Shown piece by piece: positions 24,636 to 32,363 of a DNA stretch of 37,038 bases. The notes beneath the pieces were generated by a model, which saw only the letters and a program-made list of their open reading frames with translations, had not been told where the DNA came from and did not search any database. Position 1 is the first letter of the stretch. Every line of letters begins with the position of its first letter. The DNA is from Bacteroidota bacterium (lineage in GTDB: Bacteria > Bacteroidota > Rhodothermia > Rhodothermales > Rubricoccaceae): contig JADFQN010000012.1 of NCBI GenBank assembly GCA_022561755.1, forward strand, positions 1-37,038. The letters run 5' to 3'. A program made the translations under genes and the position numbers.

Positions 24636-24766
24636 ACACCCCCTATCTCCGGTCTGCCGACCAGAGATTTGTCCCGCTTAGTAAGGGGGACAGTTTTCGA
24701 GCGTGCGAGAAAACAGGGGGCGACTTGGCTAGGTGTTTCGATGCGGCCTTCAGGACGGAAAACAAG
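24636..24766. repeat. Family C repeat, copy C2 (uninterrupted)
   Basis: CACCCCCTATCTCCGGTCTG, CCGACCAGAGATTTGTCCC and AGGGGGCGACTTGGCTAGGT continue without interruption into GTTTCGATGCGGCCTTCAGG. In the slot where C1 has a TCCCGCC hairpin, C2 has GTTTTC-N10-GAAAAC (24693-24714). It serves as the empty-site reference for the B2 insertion in C1. It lies between ybaB and recR. Confidence 0.82.
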
Positions 24767-24779
24767 GTAGTTGGAAAGA

Positions 24780-25160
24780 CTAGATCAACGAACCCGAATC
24801 GCCGCCCATGAGCCCGCCGAGGTCCATGCCCGGCGGCAGGAACGACGTGGCGGCCTCCCGCATCTTCTGCGTTCGGAGGTTCTCCGCTTCGTCCAGTGCC
24901 TTGTTGACGCCCGCGATGAGGAGGTCTTCGAGCAACTCGATGTCTTCCGGCTTCATCCCGGCAGCGTCCAGATGGAGCCCTGCGGCGTCCAGCTTTACGC
25001 CTAAGATGCGCCCGCGCCCGTCGGCCGTGACGCTTACCATGCCGCCGCCAACTTCAGCGGAGACCCGTTCTTCGGCGAGCTCTTCCTGCGTGTCAGCCAT
25101 CTTCTGCTGCATGTCGGCCATGCGCCCGAAGAGATCCGCCATGTTGGGGGTGTTGTCCAT
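24780..25160 (-). CDS. ybaB: YbaB/EbfC family nucleoid-associated protein
   Basis: A 126-residue DNA-binding dimer of the YbaB family. Helix 1 is MADLFGRMADMQQKMADTQEELAEERV, followed by the beta-sheet GGGMVSVTADGRGRILGVKLD and the last helices ELLEDLLIAGVNKALDEAENLRTQKM. The C-terminal tail is Gly/Met-rich (PPGMDLGGLMGG), as usual. About 20 residues longer than E. coli YbaB, mainly in the tail and by an insertion after the sheet. It lies between dnaX and recR in the standard order. The leader immediately before the ATG consists of the D2 heptads rather than a Shine-Dalgarno sequence. Confidence 0.95.
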   Translation of the reverse strand: MDNTPNMADLFGRMADMQQKMADTQEELAEERVSAEVGGGMVSVTADGRGRILGVKLDAAGLHLDAAGMKPEDIELLEDLLIAGVNKALDEAENLRTQKMREAATSFLPPGMDLGGLMGGDSGSLI

Positions 25161-25161
25161 A

Positions 25162-25230
25162 GCGTAGTGCGTATTTCGTATTGCGTAATTCCGTAGGGCG
25201 GATGTCCTTACGAACTACGCAATATGCATT
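25162..25230. repeat. Degenerate heptad tandem repeat with inverted arms, D2
   Basis: Left arm in 7-bp register: GCGTAGT, GCGTATT, TCGTATT, GCGTAAT, TCCGTAG (25162-25196). Right arm: ACGAACT, ACGCAAT, ATGCATT (25210-25230), roughly complementary. The dnaX stop (TAA, 25229-25231) is formed at the edge of the right arm and the ybaB start follows the left arm by one base. Confidence 0.82.
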
Positions 25231-27238
25231 ACCAAACGATTTCAGCTCCGAACTTCTCGAACAGGGCCTGAATGACCGGGTTCTCGTGGCGGAGCTGCTT
25301 GAACCGCTCGAACGGGTCTACATCCCGTGCGGGTTCCCTGCCGGGTGACGCATCAACCACAAAACGCAGCGGCGGCGACTTCTCTTCGAGGAGGCCGCTC
25401 AGCGCCGAGGCAAACTTCGCGGCCTCGCTTTCGAGGAGCGTGCACGAGAACTTGTCCGGAACGGTGACCTCGATGCTCCCGCGCACAACACGTTTGGGCT
25501 CCGCCTGTTGGAGAAGCGTTCCCACGTGGATGCGGTCGGCCTTGATGGTCTGCACGAGGTCGGGCCAGAGTGCTTTGATGCGCCCGAGGGGCACGTCGAG
25601 GTCGGCGGTCGCGGCGTGGGCCTCCGCGACGGCTACGTCGCCTGCGACTGCCAGGACGGCCTCGGGGCCGTCGGAGCCGTCGCCGGACGGGTCGCCGGAC
25701 GAATCGCCTGAAGAATTGCGGCGTACTTGCAGCGCAGGCGCGCCGAACAAACCTGAATGGGCCGGGGCACTCGCGGCGGAGGCCGGTTGAGGCGCCGGAG
25801 AATTGGCGGCGAGCGCTCGCGGGGGTTCCGGAGAGAAGGCCGGTGGCTCGTTCTCCGATTCGTCGTCAGGCGCTACATCCGGCTCGGTGCGCGGAAGCTC
25901 CTGTGTAGGCTTCTCCTGTTTTTCCGGTTCGTAGTTCACCGAAGGCTCGGCCGTGGTCTGCGGCGTAACGGACGGCGAGGCTTGGGTGGGACGATCCCCA
26001 TTGGCCGGCATAGCTTCGAGGGCGCTCAATTTGCCGATAAGTTCCTCCAGATCCGCCGCTGTTTCCAGACTTGCCATCTTGAGCAGCGCAAGCTCGACCG
26101 CGAGGCGCGGCTGCCGGCTTGCCTTGATGTTCCGCGCGGCTTCCTCCACCATCATGAGGAGGTGCAGAAGATCGGCCTCCGCCCGGCTTCGGGCCGCCTC
26201 CACGTACTGCGTGCGCGTTGCGTCGGTGGCTTCAATGAGGTCGCCTTTGCCGGTGGACCGGGCCACGAGAAGATTCCGCAGGTGGTCGGCGAGGCCACCG
26301 AGGAACTCGGGGAGGTCGTAGCCCCGGCTCACCAGCCGCTCGACCAGTTCGAGCAGCCCGGCCCGGTCGCGTGCCGCCGCCTTGTCCGTCACCTCAAAAA
26401 AGATTTCCGTGTCCACTACGCCAAGGGCCTCCCGGAGGGCCGCGGCTTCGAGGGGTGAGCCGCAAAGCGAGACCGCCTGATCGAAGAGCGAAAAGGCGTC
26501 GCGCAGCGCTCCATCCGCTTTTCTGGCCAGCAGCAGCAGCGATTCGTCGTCGGTTTCGATGGACTCCGCCGCGCAGATGGCCCTCAACTGTCCGATGATC
26601 TCGATGATGGAGATCCGCCGGAAGTCGAAGCGCTGCGTGCGCGAAAGAATGGTGGGGAGAACCTTGTGGGGCTCGGTGGTGGCGAAGATGAAAAGGACGT
26701 ACGGCGGCGGCTCCTCGAGGGTCTTCAGGAGCGCATTGAACGCGCCCTTGGATAGCATGTGGACCTCGTCGAGGATGTAGATTTTCTTCTTCGCGCCCTG
26801 CGGCGGGATGCGGACGGTGTCGCGGAGCTCGCGGATGTCGTCCACGCTGTTGTTGCTCGCCGCGTCGATCTCAATAATGTTCATCGAGCGGCCGGCCTCG
26901 AACGTCTTGCACGAGTCGCAGGCGCGGCAGGGCTCCGCGTTTTCGCGCTCCTCAAGCGGCGTCGTGCAGTTGACGGCCTTGGCGAGGATCCGCGCCGCCG
27001 TCGTTTTCCCCACGCCGCGCGGGCCGCTGAAGAGGTAGGCGTGCGCCAGCCGGTCCAGCCGGATGGCGTTGCACAGTGTCTGCGCCACGTGCGTCTGCCC
27101 CACCATCTCCCCAAACGTCTGCGGGCGGTATTTGCGCGCCGTAACGAGGTAGCTGCTCTCCGTTTCGGAGGCGTCCCCGCTGGAGCGGGGTGGGCTGTCG
27201 GGGAAGAGCGAGGAGGATGGAGTTGGCTCGTCGGCCAT
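25229..27238 (-). CDS. dnaX: DNA polymerase III subunit gamma/tau DnaX
   Basis: The clamp-loader ATPase of the replicative polymerase. From ATG 27238 it has 669 residues: a short Ser/Pro-rich tail, then YRPQTFGEMVGQTHVAQTL, Walker A GPRGVGKT (72-79), zinc-binding Cys91, Cys104, Cys107 and Cys110, Walker B ILDEVH (155-160), sensor 1 FIFATTEPHKVLPTILSRTQRF with the SRT motif (199-201), the helical collar to about residue 370, a long Pro/Glu/Ala linker (about 400-550) and a tau-like C-terminal part ending FEKFGAEIVW. I reject an upstream ATG at 27388 because the extra 50 residues would be encoded by repeats. A 13-bp tandem repeat sits directly before the start. Confidence 0.97.
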   Translation of the reverse strand: MADEPTPSSSLFPDSPPRSSGDASETESSYLVTARKYRPQTFGEMVGQTHVAQTLCNAIRLDRLAHAYLFSGPRGVGKTTAARILAKAVNCTTPLEERENAEPCRACDSCKTFEAGRSMNIIEIDAASNNSVDDIRELRDTVRIPPQGAKKKIYILDEVHMLSKGAFNALLKTLEEPPPYVLFIFATTEPHKVLPTILSRTQRFDFRRISIIEIIGQLRAICAAESIETDDESLLLLARKADGALRDAFSLFDQAVSLCGSPLEAAALREALGVVDTEIFFEVTDKAAARDRAGLLELVERLVSRGYDLPEFLGGLADHLRNLLVARSTGKGDLIEATDATRTQYVEAARSRAEADLLHLLMMVEEAARNIKASRQPRLAVELALLKMASLETAADLEELIGKLSALEAMPANGDRPTQASPSVTPQTTAEPSVNYEPEKQEKPTQELPRTEPDVAPDDESENEPPAFSPEPPRALAANSPAPQPASAASAPAHSGLFGAPALQVRRNSSGDSSGDPSGDGSDGPEAVLAVAGDVAVAEAHAATADLDVPLGRIKALWPDLVQTIKADRIHVGTLLQQAEPKRVVRGSIEVTVPDKFSCTLLESEAAKFASALSGLLEEKSPPLRFVVDASPGREPARDVDPFERFKQLRHENPVIQALFEKFGAEIVW

Positions 27239-27248
27239 CAAAAACAAC

Positions 27249-27287
27249 AGGCAAAAACCACAGGCAAAAACCAGAGGCAAAAACCAG
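27249..27287. repeat. 13-bp tandem repeat in the dnaX leader
   Basis: Three units (27249-27261, 27262-27274, 27275-27287) of CAGGCAAAAACCA, the third differing only at its first base (GAGGCAAAAACCA). A degenerate fourth (AAAAACAA) follows toward the start. In the sense of dnaX this gives repeated TGGTTTTTGCCTG ending about 10 bases before the ATG. Confidence 0.92.
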
Positions 27288-27289
27288 AG

Positions 27290-27443
27290 GCTGTTGAAAA
27301 AGGTGCTCCGTCGCCGAGGCGAGCTGATCTCGGCCGAGATCAAGGCGCGGGATCGCAGACGCATCAGAAATTCGGCGAGATTCCGCAACGCCGAGATCGG
27401 TCGAGAGACATCGCCGCAGGCAGGATGACCTCTTTCAACAGCC
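27290..27443. repeat. Family B MITE-like palindromic repeat, copy B3
   Basis: Ends GGCTGTTGAAAAAGGT and ACCTCTTTCAACAGCC; the interior matches B2 (GTCGCCGAGGCGAGC, GAGATCAAGGCGCGG, GAGATCGGTCGAGAG, GCAGGCAGGATGAC). The outermost bases are eroded (GAGGCTG and CAGCCGC), so the flanking TA pair is lost. It lies between the RDD-protein gene and dnaX. No hairpin cassette is present. Confidence 0.87.
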
Positions 27444-27511
27444 GCGAAAGCGGGAGCCCCGGCAAAGTAGTGCTCGGGGCTCCCGCCGGCAAGGTGGAGA
27501 TGGTGCTCTCG

Positions 27512-28036
27512 TCAGTCGTCGGAGACGACGACTTTTGTACCGGCAAACTTGTCACCGATTCGCCGTCCTTCGGAGTCTGTCAGGACCAGGATGGCTTCCA
27601 CAAGCCCCAAAAGGCTGCCAATCCAGGCAATGATGGCGAGGAGCCCCGCGAACAGAAAAATACCGAGCCCACCCATGAGCGCGGCAATCCCCAAAAGGAT
27701 GGGACCAAGAGCGAGGGGCCAGTTTCTGCGAATCGACGTGTTGATGTCCATGGTGCCGCCGTCCAAGCGAATCGGACGGAGCTTCATCACTTTCTTTCCG
27801 AGCGAGCGCCCGTTCATAAACTCAAGGGTGAGGCCGTCGCGTACCAGATAGTAGACCGCACCGGCAAGCATGCCGAGGCCGTACAACGCGCCGCGCCCTC
27901 CGAAGCTGAGAACGAGAGCTAGTAGATAGACGATGAGAACGTCAATGAGGAGAGCGACGAAGCGCTTGCCGAGGTCGGCTTTTCCGGGTGATGTGGCTCC
28001 GGTTTCTGCCGGGGCTGTATCGGGGATGGTTTCCAT
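27512..28036 (-). CDS. RDD family membrane protein
   Basis: A 174-residue protein with a short polar N-terminus, then the RDD domain: GKRFVALLIDVLIVYLLALVL (the R..D signature in the first membrane segment), LYGLGMLAGAVYYLVRDGL, NGRSLGKKVMKLRPI (conserved GKSLGKK-like loop), RRNWPLALGPILLGIA, LFAGLLAIIAWIGSLLGLVEAIL and RRIGDKFAGTKVV. RDD proteins are small integral membrane proteins, some implicated in ion homeostasis; the role here is unknown. It follows tdk by about 110 bp. The leader before the ATG is CACCC-rich (CACCCCACCCACTCACCC). Confidence 0.92.
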   Translation of the reverse strand: METIPDTAPAETGATSPGKADLGKRFVALLIDVLIVYLLALVLSFGGRGALYGLGMLAGAVYYLVRDGLTLEFMNGRSLGKKVMKLRPIRLDGGTMDINTSIRRNWPLALGPILLGIAALMGGLGIFLFAGLLAIIAWIGSLLGLVEAILVLTDSEGRRIGDKFAGTKVVVSDD

Positions 28037-28150
28037 GACACGTTGTGTGGTGGGTGAGTGGGTGGGGTGGACATCCCCGTTTCATCTTGCACAATAGGGC
28101 TCAACCCCAATTCGGGGCAAGTGCTTGCCGATTTTCTTTGAAATCGACGC

Positions 28151-28777
28151 TCAGGCTTCTACACGCTCGGTTTTCTCCTTTTTCTCTGGCTCTACGGAAG
28201 GCTCCGGCTCAAAACACTGCCGGCAGCGGGGCTCGTAGGCGTCTTTCTCGCCCACGAGCACGCGGTCGCCGGAGGTCACAATGCGCTGCGAGTGGTTGGC
28301 TGGTGCGCCACACCGGACACAGACGGCGTGCAGCTTGGTCACGTGCTCGGCAATCGCCATGAGTTGCGGAACGGGCTCAAAGGGGTTCCCGAGGTAGTCC
28401 TGATCGAGCCCGGCGATGATGACCCGCTTGCCCTCGCGCGCTAGTTGGTCGCAGACCGGGAGGATCTCGAGGCCGAAGAACTGCGCCTCGTCGATGCCCA
28501 CCACGTCGGCCTCGCTGGAGAGCAGCAGGATCTGCTCCACCGCATGCACAACCTGTGATGGAATGGCGTTTTCGTCGTGCGAGACCACGGCGTCGCCGGT
28601 GTAGCGGTTGTCGAGGGCCGGTTTGAAGATCTCCACGCGCTGCCGGGCGATTTTCGCGCGCCGCAGCCTCCGGATCAGCTCCTCGGTCTTGCCGCTGAAC
28701 ATCGAGCCGCAGACGACTTCAATCCAGCCAACGCGCCGTCCGCTCTCGTCTCGTGGGTAGATGTGGGGTTCCGTCAT
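28151..28777 (-). CDS. tdk: Thymidine kinase, type II
   Basis: Phosphorylates thymidine for the salvage pathway. The 208-residue protein has P-loop GSMFSGKT (24-31), FKPALDNRY, VSHDENAIPSQVV, the Walker-B-like IDEAQFF with the catalytic Glu, AGLDQDYLGNPFEPVPQLMAIAEHVTKLHAVC and the structural zinc site (CVRC and CRQC). This is the type II (bacterial/human TK1-like) enzyme. A Glu/Lys/Pro-rich tail (EPEPSVEPEKKEKTERVEA) extends beyond the zinc site. It starts 27 bp after the batE stop, so it probably belongs to the bat transcript. Downstream, CCCC-AATTC-GGGG (28105-28117) could form a small hairpin but lacks a T-tract. Confidence 0.97.
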   Translation of the reverse strand: MTEPHIYPRDESGRRVGWIEVVCGSMFSGKTEELIRRLRRAKIARQRVEIFKPALDNRYTGDAVVSHDENAIPSQVVHAVEQILLLSSEADVVGIDEAQFFGLEILPVCDQLAREGKRVIIAGLDQDYLGNPFEPVPQLMAIAEHVTKLHAVCVRCGAPANHSQRIVTSGDRVLVGEKDAYEPRCRQCFEPEPSVEPEKKEKTERVEA

Positions 28778-28804
28778 TGCCGAAAGGTACGCTTGCGTGA
28801 CTTG

Positions 28805-29629
28805 TCAGATCCGCTCTACCGCACGCAATGGGAGCCATCCGCGTACCCCGCCGGGGAGCCGCACAGCCTGCCAGTCGTCACGGACTTCGGTGATGCGTAC
28901 GCGCAGGCCCGGTTGGAGGGTTGCGCGCGAGGCCGCTTCTGCGGAGGGCGAGGCCCGCAGTTGGGCGTCTTCGGAGAGGACGATGCCATCCGGGGAGCGG
29001 ATACTTCCCCATACGGAAAGCGCTGCCACTAGCACGGCCGCCGTGACAGGAACGAGCACCGTAATGGCCCGCCTCGACCACGCATCGTCGCGGCGAGTCC
29101 AGAACCGGAAGCCGATGATCGCGGTCAGGCTGATGTAGAGCACGAGTCCGAATGCCAGCCAGAGATTCGGGCCGCCCATCCGCGAAAGGCGGCTGTTGAG
29201 CAGGCCCAATGCCGACGCGGCCTCGACTGTGACGCCGGCCTGCTCCCGCGCAATCCGCAGATTGTGGGTGATGGCCTCGTTGCCGGGCATGAGCCGCCGC
29301 GCGCGCTCGAAGTGCAGGATCGCAGGGCCGAAATGCTCAAGCTCAAGATAGGCCGTGCCGAGGTTGTAGTGAAGCATCCCGCTCGACAATCGCGTGGCCC
29401 CAGCGCCTTCGAAGGCGGCTACAGCCCCGGGCGCGTCGCCGTCCGCGTAAAGCTGTACGCCCAACGCGAAGAGGCGCTCGGCTTCAGCTTGCGAGTCGTC
29501 AGCAAGCGCAGGCTGAGGGACGACGAAAAGGAGAATGGCGAAGACATGAGCTAGGCGACAGAATATGACTTTTTTCTTAAGAAAAGCTGCCTTTTGAATT
29601 CCCCCTTTGAAGGGGGTGGATCCCGTCAT
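28805..29629 (-). CDS. batE: BatE-like TPR/SH3 protein
   Basis: From ATG 29629 (274 residues): a hydrophobic export segment around residues 22-43 (CRLAHVFAILLFVVPQPALA), TPR repeats (AERLFALGVQLYADGDAPGAVAAFEGA, HYNLGTAYLELEHFGPAILHFERARRL, NEAITHNLRIA), two membrane segments (LWLAFGLVLYISLTAIIGF, AITVLVPVTAAVLVAALSVWG) and a C-terminal bacterial SH3 domain (ASPSAEAASRATLQPGLRVRITEVRDDWQAVRLPGGVRGWLPL). This is the BatE arrangement and it is the last bat gene. The start is uncertain: the frame stays open up to ATG 29863, but that extension is encoded by repeats B4 and C3, and even the chosen ATG lies in a C3 hairpin. The native start may have been lost. Confidence 0.85.
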   Translation of the reverse strand: MTGSTPFKGGIQKAAFLKKKVIFCRLAHVFAILLFVVPQPALADDSQAEAERLFALGVQLYADGDAPGAVAAFEGAGATRLSSGMLHYNLGTAYLELEHFGPAILHFERARRLMPGNEAITHNLRIAREQAGVTVEAASALGLLNSRLSRMGGPNLWLAFGLVLYISLTAIIGFRFWTRRDDAWSRRAITVLVPVTAAVLVAALSVWGSIRSPDGIVLSEDAQLRASPSAEAASRATLQPGLRVRITEVRDDWQAVRLPGGVRGWLPLRAVERI

Positions 29630-29750
29630 GCCGCGGGAGACGAGGGATGGTGACGGAGTAGCAGGATGAAGAGGAGCCATGCCATAAGCACCAGTCTCCA
29701 ACCAACTCCCCACAGCCCAGCGGGGCTCGGCACCCCCATCATGGGGTGAC
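29601..29750. repeat. Family C-like repeat C3, bounded by 8-bp direct repeats
   Basis: Begins CCCCCTTTGAAGGGGGTGG and ends CACCCCCATCATGGGGTG, with internal hairpins TCCCGTCATGCCGCGGGA (29621-29638) and AGCCCAGCGGGGCT (29715-29728 approximately). It is flanked by direct repeats TTTGAATT at 29593-29600 and 29751-29758, which look like a target duplication. The AAGGGGGTGG block and the hairpin slot resemble C1. It lies inside the 5' part of batE. Confidence 0.7.
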
Positions 29751-29774
29751 TTTGAATTACGGATATCTGCGTTA

Positions 29775-29844
29775 GGAGGCTGTTGAAATACTACGCCGTA
29801 AGCGAGGCGCCGCCGCAGGTAGGTTGAGTTTTTCGACAGCCTCC
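29775..29844. repeat. Family B MITE-like palindromic repeat, copy B4 (short)
   Basis: A 70-bp internally deleted copy with ends GGAGGCTGTTGAAATAC and TTTTTCGACAGCCTCC, flanked by TA on both sides (29773-29774, 29845-29846). The middle keeps only GCGAGGCGCCGCCGCAGGTAGG. It lies between the batD stop and the batE coding region. Confidence 0.87.
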
Positions 29845-29866
29845 TAAGAGAAAGAACCCACATAAC

Positions 29867-31696
29867 TCAGGCGGCGACCTCGTCGGCTTCGTCGGCTTCG
29901 TCGTCTACGGCAGCGAAGAGGAGAGAGGCCTGCTCGGCAGCGGCCTTTTGTACGCCTAATGGTACGTCCATGCCGCCCGCAATTCCGGGCGCGTACTGCG
30001 CCTGTTCACACTCGGCGAGGAACGTGACCACCGCCTGCCGGGTTTCGGTGGAGATGCCGCGTTCGGCCAACGTTGCCTGTAGCGTGGTCCGAGGGAGGCC
30101 GTTAACCGGCGTGCCGAGCCTGTCGGTGAGGAACGCCAGGAAGGCAAGCTCGATGGCGGCGTAAAAAGCAGAGGCGTCGCCGAGGGCCTTGTGGGCCTCT
30201 TTTAGCTGTTTTCTGGCCTCCGGATGCGCCCGGAGGGCGAGGGCTTCCACCGACACATCCGCCCGGCGGTCCCCAATTCGGCGCACGGCTACGAGGCCGA
30301 GAAGCGCCAGCAACGGAAGCGCAAATCCACCAAAAAGAACGAGGGCCGAAACATGTCGCGGTGTCCGGGCGCGCAGCCAGATGGCCTCCGTCATCAAACC
30401 AAGCGGCACGGACGGATCGCTCGGTGTGGCCTCCGGAATCAAAGCGGACGAGGCGACGGGGCCGCTCACTTCAACCGGGAACGCCGAGGAACGAAGCGTC
30501 TGGTAGCTGCCCCGCTCGGGGTTGTAGTAAGTCCATTCAACAGGCGGAATCTCGAACGATCCGCCGCCTCGCGGAACGAGCGTGAACGTGAACGTCTTCG
30601 TCCCGGACGGTGACGCTGTCTGCCTGTTGATTCTGCGTTCCTGCCGCGGGTCGAACTGGTCGAACTCGGGTGGTACTTCGATCTCCGGCGGCGCCAGCGT
30701 GGCGATGTTGCCCGTCCCACGGAGTTCCACGGTCAGTTGAATCGGGTCGCCCGCAGCTACGTCCTCGCGGTCGGTAAACGCAGCCATCCCAAACTGCCCG
30801 ACGGCGCCTCCGAACGACTCCGGTGCGCCGGCCGGAAGTGCCTCGGAGGTCAGTGTCAGCGCCGGGGCGGTGACATCCTCCGTCGAAAACCGGCTCGTAA
30901 ACGGCGAAAAAAGAGGTCCGAAAGGATTCGACGGCCGCGAGGTTCGCGCCAGTTCCACCTCAAACGTCATCTCGCCTATTTCCAGCCGGCCCGTTCTCGT
31001 GGGGAAGAGCGCCATCCGCCGGAGCGTGACCGCGTCGTACTCCTCACCCCCGATGGTAACCGGGCGCGGGTAAGTGTCACGGTCGGGGACGTCCAGTTCT
31101 TCGCGCCAGAAGCCCTCAGCGTCCCACGTGCCCATCACCTGCGAGCGGCGCGGCCGTAATTGCGGGCGCACGTAGAGGACGTAGTCCACCACCACTTGCT
31201 GACCGGGTACGAGGCTTCGGGAGGAGGGCTTGGCCCGTACGAACAAATCGCCTGCGGCTGCGCTCGGCGGGTCGGGTTTGGGGCCCAGGCTTGGTTGCGA
31301 CCGCGAGGCTCTCGGGGCACTTCGTTGGCTCTGCGGAATGACCTCGATGCTGATCGGGTCGGTTTCGAGTATGCGACCGCCGACAGGGATGCGCGCGGAG
31401 AGTATTTCGGCCTGGCCGGTGCGCTGCGGGCGGTAGAGCCAGCGAAGGGTGAGATGCTCTTCGCCGTTCGTGATGACCTGTGACCGGAGGATAGGAGTGC
31501 TCTGCGTAAGGACAAGACCGCTCGCGTCGGGTGGCTGAATAGCGCCGAGTTCGTTGAGATCGCCGGAGATTTCGAGGGTGAAGGCCAGCGTCTCTGCGTC
31601 GCCAAGGACCGTTTTGTCGACGTACGCATGGATGCTCACCTGCGCGGAAAGCGGCGCGGCGAGCACAAAAAGGAAGAAGGAAAGGACGAAGCGCAT
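29867..31696 (-). CDS. batD: BatD family oxygen-tolerance protein
   Basis: A 609-residue protein from ATG 31696, chosen because it gives a proper signal peptide (MRFVLSFFLFVLAAPLSAQ); an in-frame ATG at 31735 would overlap batC. The mature part consists of repeated Ig-like domains: VSIHAYVDKTVLGDAETLAFTLEISG, LVLTQSTPILRSQ, DLFVRAKPSSRSLVPGQQVVVDYVLYVR, VAAGDPIQLTVELRGTGNIATLAPPEI, IPPVEWTYYNPERGSYQTLRS. One membrane helix near residue 450 (ALVLFGGFALPLLALLGLVAV) precedes a helical cytoplasmic tail with a DEADEADE end. This is the standard BatD layout. It follows batC after 19 bp. Confidence 0.93.
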   Translation of the reverse strand: MRFVLSFFLFVLAAPLSAQVSIHAYVDKTVLGDAETLAFTLEISGDLNELGAIQPPDASGLVLTQSTPILRSQVITNGEEHLTLRWLYRPQRTGQAEILSARIPVGGRILETDPISIEVIPQSQRSAPRASRSQPSLGPKPDPPSAAAGDLFVRAKPSSRSLVPGQQVVVDYVLYVRPQLRPRRSQVMGTWDAEGFWREELDVPDRDTYPRPVTIGGEEYDAVTLRRMALFPTRTGRLEIGEMTFEVELARTSRPSNPFGPLFSPFTSRFSTEDVTAPALTLTSEALPAGAPESFGGAVGQFGMAAFTDREDVAAGDPIQLTVELRGTGNIATLAPPEIEVPPEFDQFDPRQERRINRQTASPSGTKTFTFTLVPRGGGSFEIPPVEWTYYNPERGSYQTLRSSAFPVEVSGPVASSALIPEATPSDPSVPLGLMTEAIWLRARTPRHVSALVLFGGFALPLLALLGLVAVRRIGDRRADVSVEALALRAHPEARKQLKEAHKALGDASAFYAAIELAFLAFLTDRLGTPVNGLPRTTLQATLAERGISTETRQAVVTFLAECEQAQYAPGIAGGMDVPLGVQKAAAEQASLLFAAVDDEADEADEVAA

Positions 31697-31715
31697 ACGT
31701 TGCAGTCGGATGACG

Positions 31716-32363
31716 CTACCAGTCGCGCTCAACACGGCGCGGGCCGGCAGGGCGGCGTCGGATGGAGCGAAGGAGCGCGCTTTCGTCGGCGCGGAGGGCG
31801 GCCAGGATGCGCTCGGCTTCGGCGCGGCTCATCCGGCCGAGCTGAACCGGCGTGGTGTCTTCAGGCTCGGCCTCGTCTTCGTTGGACAGCGGCCGGTTGG
31901 GCTCTTGCTGCTCGTCCTCGCGGCCGTCCTGATTCGGCTGATCTGCTTGCTCCGGCTCGGGTTGATGTTCTTCCTGCCGATCCGATTCGGTCGAGTCATC
32001 GTCGCGGGGCTGATCTTGCTCACCCTGCTCGTCATTCTGTTGCTCAGAATCTTGCTGTTCAGATTCGCCGTCGCTCTCCTGATCATTCTGCGGGTTTTGC
32101 TGCTCATCGCTCGGCTCGCCTTCGTCACCCTCATCACCTTGCTGTTCGTTCCGCCGCTCCTGCTGTTGCCGGATGCGCTCCAGAAGCGCCTGCAGCTTTG
32201 CGTCATCCGGGTCGATGGCGAGCCCGGCCTCCGCCGCCTGCTCCGCCGCTGCCATATCTCCGTTGATGTACAACCCAGCAGAGGCGTGGTACCGATCGGC
32301 CGCCGTTTGCGCTGACGCGCCGGCACCCATCATCAACAGAAAACTGAGGAGGAGGTATCTCAT
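31716..32363 (-). CDS. batC: BatC-like TPR protein with Glu/Gln/Asp-rich linker
   Basis: A 215-residue protein: signal peptide (MRYLLLSFLLMMGAGASAQ), a TPR-like region (YHASAGLYINGDMAAAEQAAEAGLAIDPDDAKLQALLERI), a low-complexity linker of about 90 residues made almost only of Glu, Gln, Asp and Asn, and a conserved C-terminal helix (MSRAEAERILAALRADESALLRSIRRR). This short C-terminal motif after an acidic linker is typical of BatC. The start overlaps the end of the upstream TPR gene by four bases (ATGA), so the two are coupled. Antisense to the linker runs a long hydrophobic open frame that I consider an artefact. Confidence 0.85.
   Translation of the reverse strand: MRYLLLSFLLMMGAGASAQTAADRYHASAGLYINGDMAAAEQAAEAGLAIDPDDAKLQALLERIRQQQERRNEQQGDEGDEGEPSDEQQNPQNDQESDGESEQQDSEQQNDEQGEQDQPRDDDSTESDRQEEHQPEPEQADQPNQDGREDEQQEPNRPLSNEDEAEPEDTTPVQLGRMSRAEAERILAALRADESALLRSIRRRPAGPRRVERDW

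Noticed and set aside
27239-27388. A 50-residue N-terminal extension of DnaX with a hydrophobic segment
   Set aside because: The extension is encoded by the 13-bp tandem repeats and repeat B3; the family N-terminus begins after ATG 27238.
26759-27922. A 387-codon plus-strand open frame antisense to dnaX and the RDD gene
   Set aside because: It crosses two well-identified minus-strand genes and repeat B3, with Arg/Ala/Val-rich composition typical of antisense frames in GC-rich DNA.
28105-28117. Intrinsic terminator after tdk
   Set aside because: The stem is only four G:C pairs and there is no T-tract on the transcribed side.
31554-32315. A long plus-strand open frame antisense to batC with many Leu/Ile/Val residues that looks like a multi-pass membrane protein
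   Set aside because: It is the mirror of the Glu/Gln/Asp-rich linker codons of BatC, whose complements read as Leu/Ile/Val. It has no family features and runs against an operon with clear genes.
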